This document shows positions 22,890 to 35,412 of a stretch of DNA of 64,000 nt, in pieces. A program made the position numbers and the translations under genes. The DNA is from Sipunculus nudus. Lineage: Eukaryota; Annelida; Sipuncula; Golfingiida; Sipunculidae. The stretch's first letter is position 1. Every line of letters begins with the position of its first letter. Under the pieces are notes generated by a model. That model made no database searches, was not told the DNA's origin, and was given only the letters and a program-made list of their open reading frames with translations. The DNA lies in the NCBI GenBank assembly GCA_026874595.1, contig CM049308.1, positions 38,589,027 to 38,653,026 on the forward strand, in the 5' to 3' direction.

Positions 22890-24112
22890 TTGCATGCTGT
22901 ATCGGTCGTATCGATGTAAAATATTTATTGCTAACGAATAGGGATATGACTCCAAGTTTAAATATAACCTTGACGATATATAAAGCTAAATGCACTGTAT
23001 ATTTGTTGCTTTGGCTTTTAAGACTTGATAAGAAATGTTTATACGCATGCACGTCATGTAAGCAGGTGCATGTAAGCGATAATAAGAAAATGATACTGAC
23101 TTTCCTCTTTATTAATGACATCGATATTCACATCACATATTGCTAATAGGAACAAGATACATTCACGTCTATATCCTATATTTATATGTGTGTGTCACAC
23201 TTATTTACTTTAATGATACAGTGAAACCCCGGGCTGCAGGCGGAACCCCGCCTAACGGACACTTTTTGGGCCGACGGAACCCCATTAAGGCCCGGCCACA
23301 CCGGACGCTGCGCTGCAAATTATTAAACGGCTGAGCATTTTTGCGGCGCAGCAAAGCGGAGAAAGTTGAACTTTCAGCTTAGTTTTGCAGGGCTGCACAG
23401 CACGGCGCAGCGCTGCGTTTGGTGTGGACACCCCAATGTATTAGCATGTACTCAACATTTTCTGCAGCGCAGCGAAGCGTTCGGTGTGGTCGGGCCTTTA
23501 GGGCGGACACCTCCGCTATTCAGGACAACGGCAATTTGCCCGATGGCAAAAATCACCCCGGCTAACGGACATCCAAACGGCCGCCCCGATCGAAGTCGGC
23601 AGAAATACTTTGAAATTGCAAATATGGTCTGCTTCTGGTACCCCTTATATCACATAAATGTTCTCATGATTTAGGCATACTACCATGACTCTAAGACCGG
23701 AGTTAGTTTTACTCAAGTTTCCTAATTTTTCAGCTGGAACATTCATTTATGTATCATTTTATCAATAGCAGTCCCCCCGAAAAATGACGGTATTGACGAA
23801 GTTTCTGTTGTGCCGAGCTTTCAGTGAAGCAATATATTTATTCTGAATTTGGGCCACATTATTCTATCATAGGCCCAGAATCGAGGATAATAACGTATCT
23901 GTTACACTCCCTGACGATCACAGTCACGAGTCATGGCCTACCGCCTGGGGTGAGGGCTCAGGGATATCAACCAATCCCCGCTCCTGTAACCTTTGCGTCA
24001 CGGAAATCAGTCCCAACTACCGATTATAAGGCGTATATGATATCATGCATTGATTTATCATATTTGCTTACGCTCACAACAGATTTTCACAAAACTTGAA
24101 CGAAATTAATTT
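22890..24112 (+). repeat. Tandem duplication, unit 2 (1223 bp)
   Basis: Direct copy of the preceding unit, 996 bp downstream, with the full nested MITE (23287-23498). Paired 72- and 91-codon frames in both units are side effects of the duplication rather than genes. Confidence 0.9.
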
Positions 24113-24535
24113 ATCTCATAAGCGATTCTTTTATTTTCACGGAAAGAGTGAGTAATTGAGAAATTTTACAGACCCAGTGCAGAAATATATGTCGAGACGA
24201 GTAAGTCCTGTTGATGTCAATCAATGTAAGAATATTATTTTAATAATAGGTAATGGCGATAATGTTCCAGTTAATTTAAAAACCCTCATTAAAAAAAATA
24301 AATAAATAAAACACAACAACCGGTAGCATTAAAATTTATTTACATGTAACATATAATTAAGGTTAAATATCAAAGGAAAAATACCGGTTTTTTATGATTG
24401 ATAGTCCCATACTTGGGTCTCCGTCATATTGCCGCAGCCGGACCTCCTGGGCCCGACCCCCTCTGGGGCGGACACCTCGCTGCAATGGACAAATTGTCCA
24501 GTCCCGTGACTGTCCGCCCCAGAGGGGTTTCACTG
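23219..24535. mobile_element. CAGTGAAACCCC-ended element (pogo/Tigger-like)
   Basis: Inverted ends CAGTGAAACCCC (23219-23230) and GGGGTTTCACTG (24524-24535), each next to TA. Both sides show internal blocks like GGCGGACACCTC and CTAACGGACA, typical of pogo/Tigger termini. No transposase remains. A second left end (CAGTGAAAACCC) lies at 22223 in duplication unit 1, so the true left partner is ambiguous. Confidence 0.65.
23287..23498. mobile_element. Nested MITE with AAGGCCCGGCCACACCG ends
   Basis: 212 bp. AAGGCCCGGCCACACCGGACGC on the left and GCGTTCGGTGTGGTCGGGCCTT on the right are near-perfect inverted repeats; the interior has GCGCAGCG repeats. Only the left half survives in duplication unit 1 (from about 22291). 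Confidence 0.75.
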
Positions 24536-24670
24536 TATATCATTTTATCTCTATTTTTTTTATTTACGCAGCCAGTCATAGATTACTTGAAACTCCCACG
24601 TTTCACATCAGACGTAAAATAAATGGTTAAAGCCTGGGGACAAATTCTGTTCACACAGGAGATTGACTAA

Positions 24671-25362
24671 CTACAAATTAAAGCCATAAGAATTATCACA
24701 AATAGCAAATACAATGCCCACACTGAACCAATTTTTAAATCATTAAAAATCCTTTCAATTAAAGACATCTTCAGACTAAATATATAAAAATTTTACTATA
24801 ATTACTGCCATGAAGCACAACGAAAATATTTACAAAAATTTAATTTTTCAACAAGGACCATGACACACGAACATGACACAAGACATAAAGATACCCTTGT
24901 TACAAATAAAACCAGACCTAAGATAGCAGACAGCTGTCTGAGAAACATAAGACCAAAAGTCATAAATGAAACCGACTAAATCATTATTGACAAAATCTTC
25001 ACTCATAGTATTCAAGGTTCGATTTGCTACATCAAACAACATTTTATAAATTATTATAAAGACAAACGCCTTCAGATAAACTGCTACATCTGTAACAAAA
25101 ATTAGTCTAAGCCATAAAAAAAATTGTTTTAATCAATAACAAACTATAACTTCAGTAATTCAGGTTGTAAATCTTCCAAGTTTTTTTTTACCAATTTCCT
25201 CATTAAATCATATAGTCTCAAATATTAAGAATGTATAATCATTTAACCTCTATATTCATGTACAATTTCTCTCTCTCCATGTTTCATGCACAGGGGGCTG
25301 TTGTGTAAGAGGATTAAAATGCTTAACAACAGTCTCCAGACATAAAAAAAAAAAAAAAAAAC
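24671..25362 (+). pseudogene. Decayed LINE (jockey-like) ORF2 C-terminus, 3' UTR and poly(A)
   Basis: With several stops removed, the frame from 24671 reads KAIRIITNSKYNAHTEPIFKS, then FNFSTRTMTHEHDTRHKD, and near 25090 CYICNK. These blocks are typical of the region after the reverse transcriptase in jockey-like non-LTR elements. It ends in an A-run at about 25343-25361. It is 5'-truncated and has internal stops. Confidence 0.7.
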
Positions 25363-25984
25363 TATTGACATACTTAATATATTTAGTATGGATGCTTTAC
25401 TTTTATGTCGAATAAAATGTTTCTCTCTCTCTTTCTCTCTCTCTCTCTCAATGATGGATTAATATTCACAGAAATATACAAAACATGTAATTACATGACA
25501 CAAAAAATACAGCCTATGATCTTTCCCATCGAATTAAATAAAACTGTTTTTGCAAGGGGGGGGGGGGGGATGCAAAGGGCTAAAAGAAGATCAAGATTTT
25601 GTTAGTTTTAATTATATTTTGATATTTTTTTTAGTTCGGTCGGAGAGCGATATTTTTGCCTAATGGTGGCTTGATCCGCGCCTAAACACGACCACCCTTT
25701 TACATATATTTAGTTGTAAGATCGCTCTCAGACGCGACTGTAGCCCAAATTGTTACCGACAAAGTTGGAAAAGAAATATGGCGGTGAAGCCTACAACTGT
25801 GCAATAATGGGGAATCGGTTGTTAACGACTTTGTTGGATTAGGTCAAGGTCAATAAGGTCGAGATGAAAAATAAATACACGGTGCACATCTGTGACCGAA
25901 GAAAACAAAATTGTGCCTGAATTTTAGATTTAAAAAATCAGCCAAATAGGAGATCTAGCGCAAACAGAAAATGGCAAAGGATGG
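25363..25984. other. Short intergenic stretch
   Basis: (CT)n at 25423-25449, poly(G) at 25556-25569, and otherwise unremarkable sequence. Confidence 0.5.
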
Positions 25985-27135
25985 GAACTAGTGACCCATG
26001 GGTCTCGACGCTCAGCTGAATTTGTTTTAAAGGGTATGTTGGGTCCTGTGATCAAGTTCGAAGCCAATCTGTCGACCCAAACTGGAGTTATCATCCATAA
26101 ACTAATTTGTGTATGGATGGGCCCTGTGACCTTTTGGACCCCTAAATCAAACAATCTTTTCCTATTGGCAGGTGCACCACATGCGAAAGAAGGAAGATCT
26201 GAGATGAAAAGTTTGGCTTAAAATGCGTCCACATTTTTTTAAAGGAGTAGGTCCTGTTACCTTTACCTTTGATCTCATGACTTCCAAATGAATAAGGTAG
26301 TAGGCCATATATATGTCAAGTTTATTCAATCCAAGCTGGAGTTATCATCGGGAAACAAAATGTGGACAGATGGCCCCTGTAACCTTAACCTTTGACCCAA
26401 ATATCAGTTCTTCCCTTTTTGGCAGGGCAGCTCTATGTGCAAGATGGAAGGTTAGGGATAAAAAAAATTGACTCAAAATGCATCCACAGCCTTTCTAAAT
26501 AAGTTGATCCTGTGACCATGACCTTTGACCTCATGACCCAAAAATCATTAGAGTTTTTGCTTTCGAGGAGGGCAAAATATAAGTCAAGTTTGACATCCAT
26601 ATGTCAATCCAGATCTTGAGTTATCATAAGGAAACAAATTTGACGGACATACTGAAAGACGAACAGACAGGGCGATTCCTACAGGTCCCTAATTAACACA
26701 CCAGGTTTCGGGACACTGGATAAAACTACAGTTGTGAATCTGATAGTATCAATATAATTTGGCAATCTCAAAATAAAGGGATAAATGCATAAAAAATACA
26801 AAAAATGCAAACTGACAACCATGGTCATGGTCAATATTCATGGCAATCCATGCATTGAATATCAAGATATTGGATGATTTGTATCAATTTTTAATTATTC
26901 CCATGGAGGGGGGGGGGGATACTTATCCCCTTAGCTCGGAGGATATAGGTCGCAGTGACCTTATTTCAGGTTTCCCAGGAGATTTTTTATTTGACCTCCC
27001 TGCATGTACACTTGAAAGTTTCTAGGGCCAGCGGGTTCCATTTGTGCCTTGCTAACGAACGGACAGACAACCGGATGACTGACGGACGAAGCGCCATTCT
27101 TATACCTCAGTTGACTTTCAGTCAGCTGAGCTAAA
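25985..27135 (+). repeat. Modular CAGCTGA-ended repeat, copy 3
   Basis: Left end TGACCCATGGGTCTCGACGCTCAGCTGA, right end CAGTCAGCTGAGCTAAATAAA. Carries GTGACCATGACCTTTGACC, AAACAAATTTG and GACGGACG blocks in the same order as copy 1. Non-coding; contains a poly(G) run at about 26909. Confidence 0.7.
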
Positions 27136-27882
27136 TAAAAAAAAAATAAAAACAGTGTTCCTGCACCGGGGGGGGGGGCTAAATGGGTCTCCTCAATACA
27201 AATGTTACCCAAATATGGATGTAGAAATAAACTCATCAACCCCCATAGGTATCCCTTTCAGACTAGGGCTTAATAAATGAAGACAGAGACATTTGCCGTA
27301 AAATACCAGGCTGCACTGAATGAAACACATGAGCGAGGTAATGTTTATAAAGCCGGATACACCAACACAGATGAGGATCATAATTAACATTCTTAGAGCA
27401 GAACTACAGGTACAGATGATAAGACATTTAAGAAATATATCTGTTATGTATTTACTAGAAAATACAAGGACAGGCATCATTGATAATACATGCAGTGCCT
27501 GAACAGTACTGCCATAAATAAAATGAGTAACATACAAAATACTATATCTTTCATTCTGAATATTATTTTAAGAGTCACACTTTACTACACACGTCAATAT
27601 GAATGAAATCCTAAAATGAAATAAGCCTCTACAAACAAGTCTCTTCCTATATGGAGTATAGGAATGCAGCAGCTATTTTTTTTATTACACTGATAGAGAA
27701 ACAGATGACTATGAACATATCTGAACAACAAAGAATCCAAATTTAAATCCCCTTTGTCAAAAGTTTTCATTATAAGAAGGTATATATTTCATTGCAGAAG
27801 TGCTTACATGCAAATACATTACAATAACAATATCTGCAGTTTATTTTTATATATACTCAATTTGATATATCTTACACTGTGT

Positions 27883-27966
<84 letters not shown>

Positions 27967-28393
27967 AAGGACATACAACAGGTTAATACATACCTAACAG
28001 GTATATACAGACTTTACAGGATCTATACACAGGTTTTTTTTTATAAAAAAAAGGCGTTTGAATTACTTTTTTATAAATCCCGAAGACAACAAAAAAGTCC
28101 AAAGAAATCAAATTGTGGTTTTATGTAGGGAATGCCCTTCCATATATGTGCCAATGCTGTACCCAGAAACATTGTCTTTTTACTTTAGATCAGTGTGACA
28201 CCATTTCCCACTGGTCATAATACCCTATTGTTTATAATTAGGGGAAACAAAATAGTTTATTAGACTGTGAAAATATTCTTTACTAATATCTGTATAAAGA
28301 AACTGAATATATGTCTTGTTCAGATGATGTAAATGATATATTAGAAACCTATGAATTCATAAAAATCATCATGTACACAAAATAAAAGATATT
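27136..28393. other. Intergenic stretch after B9D2
   Basis: Poly(G) at about 27168-27178, AT-rich DNA, a long (AT)n tract at 27889-27962. No gene seen. Confidence 0.5.
27889..27962. repeat. (AT)n microsatellite
   Basis: About 74 bp of uninterrupted (AT)n. Confidence 0.95.
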
Positions 28394-28399
28394 TTTATT
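28394..28399 (-). terminator. B9D2: Candidate polyadenylation signal of B9D2
   Basis: TTTATT on the plus strand reads AATAAA on the minus strand, 20 nt after the B9D2 stop. A 3' UTR this short is unusual but possible. More distant A/T-rich hexamers exist, so this call is tentative. Confidence 0.4.
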
Positions 28400-28418
28400 A
28401 CAACAAAGTCACCTTAGG

Positions 28419-30147
28419 CTAGCACTCAATGCCATACTTGTCAAAGTTTCTGAGAATTACTCCGAGCTGCAAGTGTACTTTTCCCATGGCTATGGTGTGT
28501 AGGTTGTATCTGTCAGCGCCACTGTATATCAAATCAGGATTACGAAGATGGGATCCACCACCCACAAACATTTGTATGATTTGTTCCCTCATGGTTCCTG
28601 CAGGCCGCCACATGGGGCATTCGAGGGTGTGCTCCCCAGGAGAGCAAGGAACATGACAAAATCCATATCCGTACAGCTCGTTACGACCGTAAGAGTCTTG
28701 ATGCCATATCTGTAGGTGAATCTTTGGCCAACCTGGAAAGATAAATCAGTGTTCTGTGATTAAATATATTCAGATAGCTCAATGCAAACAAAACCTACCA
28801 TAAAACTACAATAAAACAATTCTTTAATAATAGGGGCAAGTGCCTGTTTGTGTGAGAGACAGAGAGAGAGAGGGATAAAAAGAGGGAGAAAAAAATAACA
28901 GTAAGTGTGGATAAAAGATTCAGAAAGAGCTAAAAGCAAAGGAACCAAGTTAAAATCTTGAAAATAGATGTGAATGTATGTAGATGTGTGTGTGAAAGAA
29001 GAGACTGGACACAGAGGATGTAGATGATCAAGTGGTTTGAATAACAAAGTGAAGAAAAAATGACTGATACACCCATTCTCATCAACGCCAATATCACTAT
29101 CATGGACCCACACTTGTGACTGCTGTCCAGTGGACAAACTATCCATCCAAAGGTTATAGTCCAATGCCCATCTTTCCACAAATTTTCAGTAAAATACATT
29201 GAGAACTTCGCAAGATATGGCTTGGATACTCCACACAAACACAGCCTATTTATTACATGATCCTCTGCCACCTTCCTTGATGGAGATAAAATTAATTTCT
29301 GTTGTACTTTTTTCAGAATTTACATTATGCAAAATTAATATTTATTAATTTGTAAAAATATAATTTGATATTTAAAAAATCACACCAAAAATTTCTCAGA
29401 AAATGTATTTTGACCTTCTCACATAGGGAAAACATTTACATTATATATGCTGATTTAATTAAATATCAATCATGTGACTTTACCTTGTAAACCTTTTGTA
29501 GCAAAATGTATATCAATTGGATGGGAAAAATGTGCATATTCTTCATTCTGTGGATTGTCAACTTGGGTTTGTCCTTCTCTTGCTCCGGCCAGGACCCTCC
29601 AAGCCCCACCTGACACACAGGAATATAGTTAAACATGTTACAATTTATATTCTCTTCAATATGACATTAATAAAATATGTTCTATTATTTTTTTATTACA
29701 AATGTACAACATAAGATTCCCCAAAGGAAGCCTAAAGTCTGCAATTTCAAAATATGTGTTCTTTCTAAAATGAATTATAATGAATCTATCTGCAAGACCA
29801 CCTGTCTCTCAAGATCACCCCTGAGTCAACTGAAAGCATTCACATTGGTTATAATTGATTTTAATAGTCTAATAAGAGTATTAAGACCACCTATAATTAA
29901 AACCACTTTTGGCCAGTCCTACTGGTGGTTATATAACACAGATCATGTGTATATATTAATTGTATTCTTTATTGAATTGTAAGTGAAGCATTTTGATACA
30001 TATTGTTTAAAGATAATATATGTGGTTACAAGACTAACAGTACTATTTCCCTCACTTACCTGTGTGGAAACCCCATTTGCAGAAGAGACTGTGTTCAGGA
30101 AATTCACTGGCTCCCTCTATTTGTCCGATGACATGAACTTCTGCCAT
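28419..30147 (-). CDS. B9D2: B9 domain-containing protein 2 (3 coding exons)
   Basis: Component of the MKS/B9 complex at the ciliary transition zone, where it partners B9D1 and MKS1 in gating membrane traffic to the cilium. Minus-strand coding exons are 30147-30060 (88 nt), 29609-29484 (126 nt) and 28732-28419 (314 nt). Junctions are GT-AG and both introns are phase 1. The 528 nt give 175 aa plus stop, the same length as human B9D2. The protein starts [16 protein letters not shown]. The B9 (C2-like) fold follows, with family-typical blocks [52 protein letters not shown] and [11 protein letters not shown], and the end LLRNFDRYG-type motif [12 protein letters not shown]. The first coding exon begins at 30182 after a TTTTAG acceptor, so a 5' non-coding exon lies upstream. 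The gene points away from TDP1. Repeats in the 31-35 kb spacer may lie in its first intron. Confidence 0.96.
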
Positions 30148-30182
30148 ACTTGAGCAATTTTTAGTACCAAACAAGAGCAGCC

Positions 30183-31299
30183 CTAAAAGGAAGAGAAAAT
30201 AATCAAGTTGACAGGAATTGTAATGAAAGACATGTTGCTAAACTGCATTTTCTTTAATCTTATGCTTTACTAGAAACTAGCTTTCTAAGGAATGCAAACC
30301 TTTGCCATATTGATGGTTGTGCAATATTATCATATACATTATATAGTTTTTTTTCTATAACTGGTATAACAGAAATCTTAAATAGTTTAAGTTATCTCAT
30401 CCAGGTGTAATATATATCTATTGTATAAATGTACACTAAAACTACACTCCTGCCAGCAATCTTGAGAAAAGGACCACTATCACCGGCAGTTCCAGAAATT
30501 CGAGGGGTCCCCCCCCCCCAAAAAAAAAATATGAGGATATTTTGTTCCTGAACTACTGTTCTCTTAAATGTCCTAGCATAATGTAGTCAAATGTTAGAGG
30601 GGTTCAATATTTAATATTTATATTTCTTCAAATTGAAGATATAAACTTTTTATAAACTTAAATCTTTGTGCCCAGAAGTCGCAAAAGCTTAATGAAAATT
30701 AACCCTCAGTCATTTGTTAACTGACGGTCACTATAGTGTATTCTGTCGTGTGCTTTGTGCGGACAACAGGGAGGTCGCTGGATCATTTGTAACCCTAACC
30801 CTTGAAATCACCTAACATATGTTGGATTGCTGTAATATATGTGCACACAAATGCCTGGAGGAGGCAAGACAATGCATGTGAATGATAAAGGCAGGACATA
30901 TGCCCATAAGCCAAGTGGTGTCAACAAGTAGAGGGAGGAATCATGACGGTTTATATGAGTATGTTGAATAGTGTAAAGAAAGGAAAAATTGTACATTATT
31001 ACAGGGTAAGAGATACATGAGAAGGTTATAGGATGCAATTAATGTACAGAGGAGTCACTGGGGCATATAAGAGGCATGTTGGTACGTAGAAAAACATCTT
31101 TGGGAGCGAGTATAGAATCAGGTCTACATGGGAGAAGGTGGGAAATTAATACAGTTTCTTGGGGTGACTATGTGTTCTGTGTTACTTTCTATGTTCCGTG
31201 ACCTCTGTTCTCTTATCTTGATTGTAACTGCAAGCTGAATCATGAGAGAAATAGGTGAATTATAAGTACATTGAGAACATGCAAAGATGTGATAACAGA
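30183..31299. other. B9D2 upstream region / probable first intron
   Basis: No exon recognised. A splice acceptor at 30183-30184 (minus strand) shows that B9D2 has a leader exon further upstream. A C-run followed by an A-run lies at about 30510-30528. Confidence 0.4.
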
Positions 31300-31362
31300 A
31301 CAGGATTCGAACCACTGACTGCACGCCCAGAATCTATCTGCGTAACCACCTGTGCCACAAAA
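31300..31362 (-). repeat. tRNA-like SINE head (A and B boxes)
   Basis: On the minus strand TGGCACAGGTGG (31346-31357) fits a pol III A box and GGTTCGAATCC (31303-31313) a B box, 32 nt apart as in tRNA. The arms do not fold into a clean cloverleaf, so a tRNA-derived SINE remnant is more likely than a working tRNA gene. Confidence 0.5.
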
Positions 31363-31744
31363 ATACAAAAGATATTTAAGTCTATTCAAACTATTGTGAC
31401 TGAATAACTCTGCAAATTTCCACCAGAGGTCACTGTTTGATTCTCCAAGGTGAATAATAGAACATATAATAACGTGTTTCAGTTGGGGGCTGGCCACCCC
31501 CACACCCCCTCTAAAATTCTGGAATGGTAAATGATAAAGTGAAGCAAAATAAAAAGTAGAATAATGAGTGAAAGACAGTAGGAATAAATGAAATGGTGGC
31601 TGGCTGCCCCCTCACACCTGCTAAAGTCACCAACTCTGGATTGTTGTGTATCACGTCAGTGGAGTTTGTGCACAAAGGAACACAACACAATGAGACAAGT
31701 TCAGAGTGATGGATGTTGGTTGAGGTTAAAGAGACATAACCAGG

Positions 31745-33357
31745 AGCTAAATTATGATTATTCTTTCACACTATCAATTCAGTTTTGCTTTATACAAATG
31801 TTTCCTAGCAAAACCGTCCCAGCACAAGGTCTCATTTCCTCACATACGGCTGTTTAAAACCATGTTACGGCTCTGCTTGTTGGTAAACAGTCTGCAACTC
31901 CTCTATATATCATATTCACAGAGTGTTATGAGTGGCACCTTACCAGCACAGTGGAGGACGGCAACAGTTATACCCATTTTCAAAAAGGGCGCCAGTCTAA
32001 TCCTGGGAACTACAGGCCAGTATCTCTCACGTCAGTAGTCTGTAAATTACTAGAGAGAATGATAGCTGAGGATACATTAGACTACCTAGGAAGGTATATG
32101 CTTCTGTGCAAGAAACAACACAGATTTATATCAGGGAGATCCACAGTCACAAATTTACTTGAGGCTTTAGATACATGTACAGAGCTACTCAGTCACAATA
32201 TACCGGTAGATGTCATCTTCCTCGATAATGCAAAGGCATTTGACACCATGCCACATAAGAGACTACTATCACAGATAACTACATTCAACGTCAGCACTAA
32301 CATCCAGAGATGGATCAGAAACTTTTTAACGCCTCAAAAACAAAGAGTGTCAGTGAACGGGTACCTAGCTGATTGGGCAGATGTCACCAGTGGAGTATCG
32401 CAGGGCTCAGTGCTAGGACCGCTACTGATCTCATTGTTTGTCAGTGATGTACCAGAGCTACTAAATATAAAACTATATATATATAAATGTTTGCTGATGA
32501 CACTAAACTATACCAAGCAGTACTAGAAACTGGAGACACAGATCAGCAGCCTCCAGAATGATCAGAGGTGGTCAGTGGACATGCAAATGAGGTTCCATAC
32601 AGAGAAATGAAAAGTTATGCATCTAGGTCACAACAACCCAGGAATGCATACACCATGAAGAAGGCAGAGGGAACAAACCACACATACTCCAGACAGCAGA
32701 TGAGGAGAAGGATCTAGGTGTCATCATAGACCACAAGCTAACATTCTCCCATCATATACAGGCGCAGGTAAATAAGGCTAACAGAGCCCTGGGGGCACTT
32801 AAACACACTTTCAAAGCCCTTGACAGAAAAGCATTCCTCCTACTGTATAAAAGTATCAATCGGCAACATTTAGAATATGCGTCAGTGATATGGGCGCCGA
32901 AAATAAAGAAGGACAAGGATGCACTAGAGTACGTCCAGAGGAGAGTGACAAGGCTAGTACAGGGTATATCAGTACTCTCATACCCTGAACGCCTGGCTGC
33001 CCTACAGTTACCTATCCTTGAGTACAGAAGGCAGAGAGCAGATATCAGCAATGTCTTCAAAATACTGAAAGGGATAGATGGTGTCAGATCAGACCGCCAG
33101 TGTCACATCTGTGGTAATACGATGCTCAAACACTCAATCAACTCTCTAACCAGGAGCATACATTAAAAGTTTAAAACTACAGGTGCAACACCAGTCTGGG
33201 CCCAGAAGGTCAATTTTCACAGCAAGAGTGACAAACAACTGGAGTAGACTGACCCAGTATACAGTGGATGCTACTACAGTCAGGTCATTTAAGAACAGGC
33301 TCGCCAAGGAGTGGAGTAACCACCCTGACCTCTACAGCTACGAATTGTCGTATTGAA
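31745..33357 (+). pseudogene. Broken non-LTR reverse transcriptase (CR1/Rex1-like)
   Basis: Several frames must be combined. In order: LPAQWRTATVIPIFKKG, PGNYRPVSLTSVVCKLLERM, HRFISGRSTVTNLLEALD, FLDNAKAFDTMPHKRLL, SGVSQGSVLGPLLISLFVSD, then the catalytic FADDTKLY after a frameshift at about 32480. Later blocks are EKDLGVIIDHKLTFSHHI, LEYASVIWAPK, YVQRRVTRLV and a final FTARVTNNWSRLTQ...SFKNRLAKEW. Frameshifts and stops (for example 32523 and 33164) leave no complete protein. The endonuclease part is absent (5' truncation). Blocks and order match CR1/Rex1-type LINEs. Confidence 0.85.
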
Positions 33358-33884
33358 TATTGCCAAATCTCAGTCACACTGTAAGCATTTGAGTAACACG
33401 AAAGAATGAACACAGCAATGAAGAACAGGAAACTTAATCTTGGTAAAGGGTCTAATTACCCGATGAGGGTATCTAATGACCTTTACTTAAGGTAAATACT
33501 TAAGGTAAATAACAAGGCTGTGCGACCGAAGGCTCGATTAAGAGGGGCAATACGCTGTGTTTCCGCTGGCAGAAAATTGTATTACATTTTTTTGGGCCAA
33601 GTCAGATCGGGCATCTCCTGATTGACAAAGGTTTGGCTCAGCAATGCACATGGCCCCAGGCGCTCGGTTAATGTTGACACCTTTCATCGCGCCCAGTCCA
33701 CTGTGTTTACAGGAGAAAGCAATTAAACTGTTTCAGGGCAATATTTTTGCAGGTACAAATTTATTTTAAGGGGAAGAAGCTATTGCTTGTGTTAACTCAA
33801 CATGCTTCATACGTGATTGGGCCTGTTTAAGAGTACATGAAACAGCAAGTATATGCATGATTATGAAGTCCACATATTAAAATA

Positions 33885-35403
33885 GGAAGTGCTTATTTCC
33901 ACTCCCAAATAAGGGATGCTTATTTCCACTCCCCCTATGAGTTACCAATCCCTTAGATGTTAGATGGAACAGATAAGGATTTGATAGAATAGATATTCAT
34001 TTGCAGCAGTTCTATAAGATAACACTTACAGACTTTCATTGATGAACTTTATATAAAAATAAAACATGAGTGTTAAAAAAATTGTTTTTGGGCTTACCTT
34101 TGAGGTGCATATCTAATCAGTATAGTGACAATGGTCTTAAAGCACCCCATTTAACATTTATAGTTTTAATTTTTCTTTAAATCTAAGTTCTAGTCATTTT
34201 TGCCTATTTTGACACCACAGTAACATCACTGAAAATGTTTAAGATGAAATCAGTGGTATGGTAAATTACTGAAACAACCTACCACGGTACAGGTGCCAGT
34301 CCAGTTTAACTGTCTGGGCTTTACTTTGTACTCTGAGCCAAGAGCTGACGCACCATCCGGTCCCCCTAAACACTGGTGTTTTGGGGGTGTTTTGGGTATC
34401 TGTGACAAAACACCATGAAACACCCACTTCACTTCAAACCTGAACCAAAAACGTAAGACCAATCGATAGATAATCATCTGATGAATATATCTCTGCAATA
34501 TTGTTTCATAAATTCATGTCATAAAGATAAAAACGAGTGTTTCGTGCCGTGGTCAGTTTACCCGCGCCCACGGCAGCCGTTTATGCCAGCTATGACCCTG
34601 CCCCCTAGTGGCGCAAGTCACAATCAAGCAGCGTACTTGTCAATTGTACAAGACACTATTGCTTTCTTTAATTTTATAGAATAGTTGCACAAATTCTACA
34701 TTAACATATCCAACAGATGATGATTTATTAACTGATATAAGTGTTTTGCTTCAAATTCGAATTTAAAAGGGTGTTTCGTGGCGTTTCGTCACACGTACCC
34801 AAAACACCGGGTACCCAAAACACCAGTGTTTTGGGTGTTTAGGCGGACCCCACCAGTCTGAGCATATGGACACTAAACCAGAGCGCACTAATGAGGTGCC
34901 AATAGTCTGCTGATAAGGACTCTCAGCCAGTTTATCAAGTAATGTCGAAATCTCTTACTCTTTATGTGCTACTTTAAGTCATTTCTCATGTTCCACATAA
35001 AAATTTAAAAAAAAAACAACTAGACCGAAAATCTATTTGGCACCATAGAAAAAATATAAATCTATGTCATTAAATTTTTTTGTCACACATAATTGTAATA
35101 TAATTGTCAGGGGTAACTGTTTTAAACTTTGATGTTAAATGCATTGAAATAAAAATCAATTTCAATATAAAAACTTAAAATGTTTAAAGAACTTATTTCT
35201 AGAAATGTGTAACTATCTCATGTCCCTGCTGTCCCTATTGTGTCTATAGAAGTACTTTAGAGAGGATTTTGTAAAGAAAAGCAATTATTAAACTGCGTTT
35301 ATCACTGGAAAGAATAAACACCCAAGTTTTGGTCACTTAAACTGCCAAAATACTCAAGACTTTACCAGCTTTTATCACAAGGGGGAGTGGAAATAAGCCT
35401 GCC
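33885..35403. mobile_element. 1.5-kb element with 9-bp target duplication (MULE-like)
   Basis: Ends GGAAGTGCTTATTTCCACTCC and, inverted, GGCAGGCTTATTTCCACTCC; flanked by an exact 9-bp duplication ATTAAAATA (33876-33884, 35404-35412). A 9-bp duplication suggests a Mutator-like transposase, or hAT if one base is chance. A second CTTATTTCCACTCC copy lies just inside the left end (33930). No ORF of note; contains the nested inverted-repeat element at 34359-34849. Confidence 0.75.
34359..34849. mobile_element. Nested element with CTAAACAC/ACACTGGTGTTTTGGG arms
   Basis: Left arm GGTCCCCCTAAACACTGGTG...GGGTGTTTTGGGTA and right arm, reversed, GGTCCGCCTAAACACCC...CACTGGTGTTTTGGG form long imperfect inverted repeats rich in GGTGTTTTGGG. 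The CACCA next to both ends may be a short target duplication. The interior has a GC-rich patch (34555-34620). Confidence 0.6.
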
Positions 35404-35412
35404 ATTAAAATA

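Noticed and set aside
22597-24099. Paired 91-codon and 72-codon frames in both duplication units
   Set aside because: Conserved only because the DNA was duplicated; no domain, and the flanking repeat origin explains them.
28760-29179. 139-codon frame on the minus strand
   Set aside because: Lies in B9D2 intron 2 and reads low-complexity CT/TG-rich DNA; the B9D2 exons on either side splice across it.
32752-33060. 102-codon minus-strand frame
   Set aside because: Antisense of the LINE reverse-transcriptase remnant.
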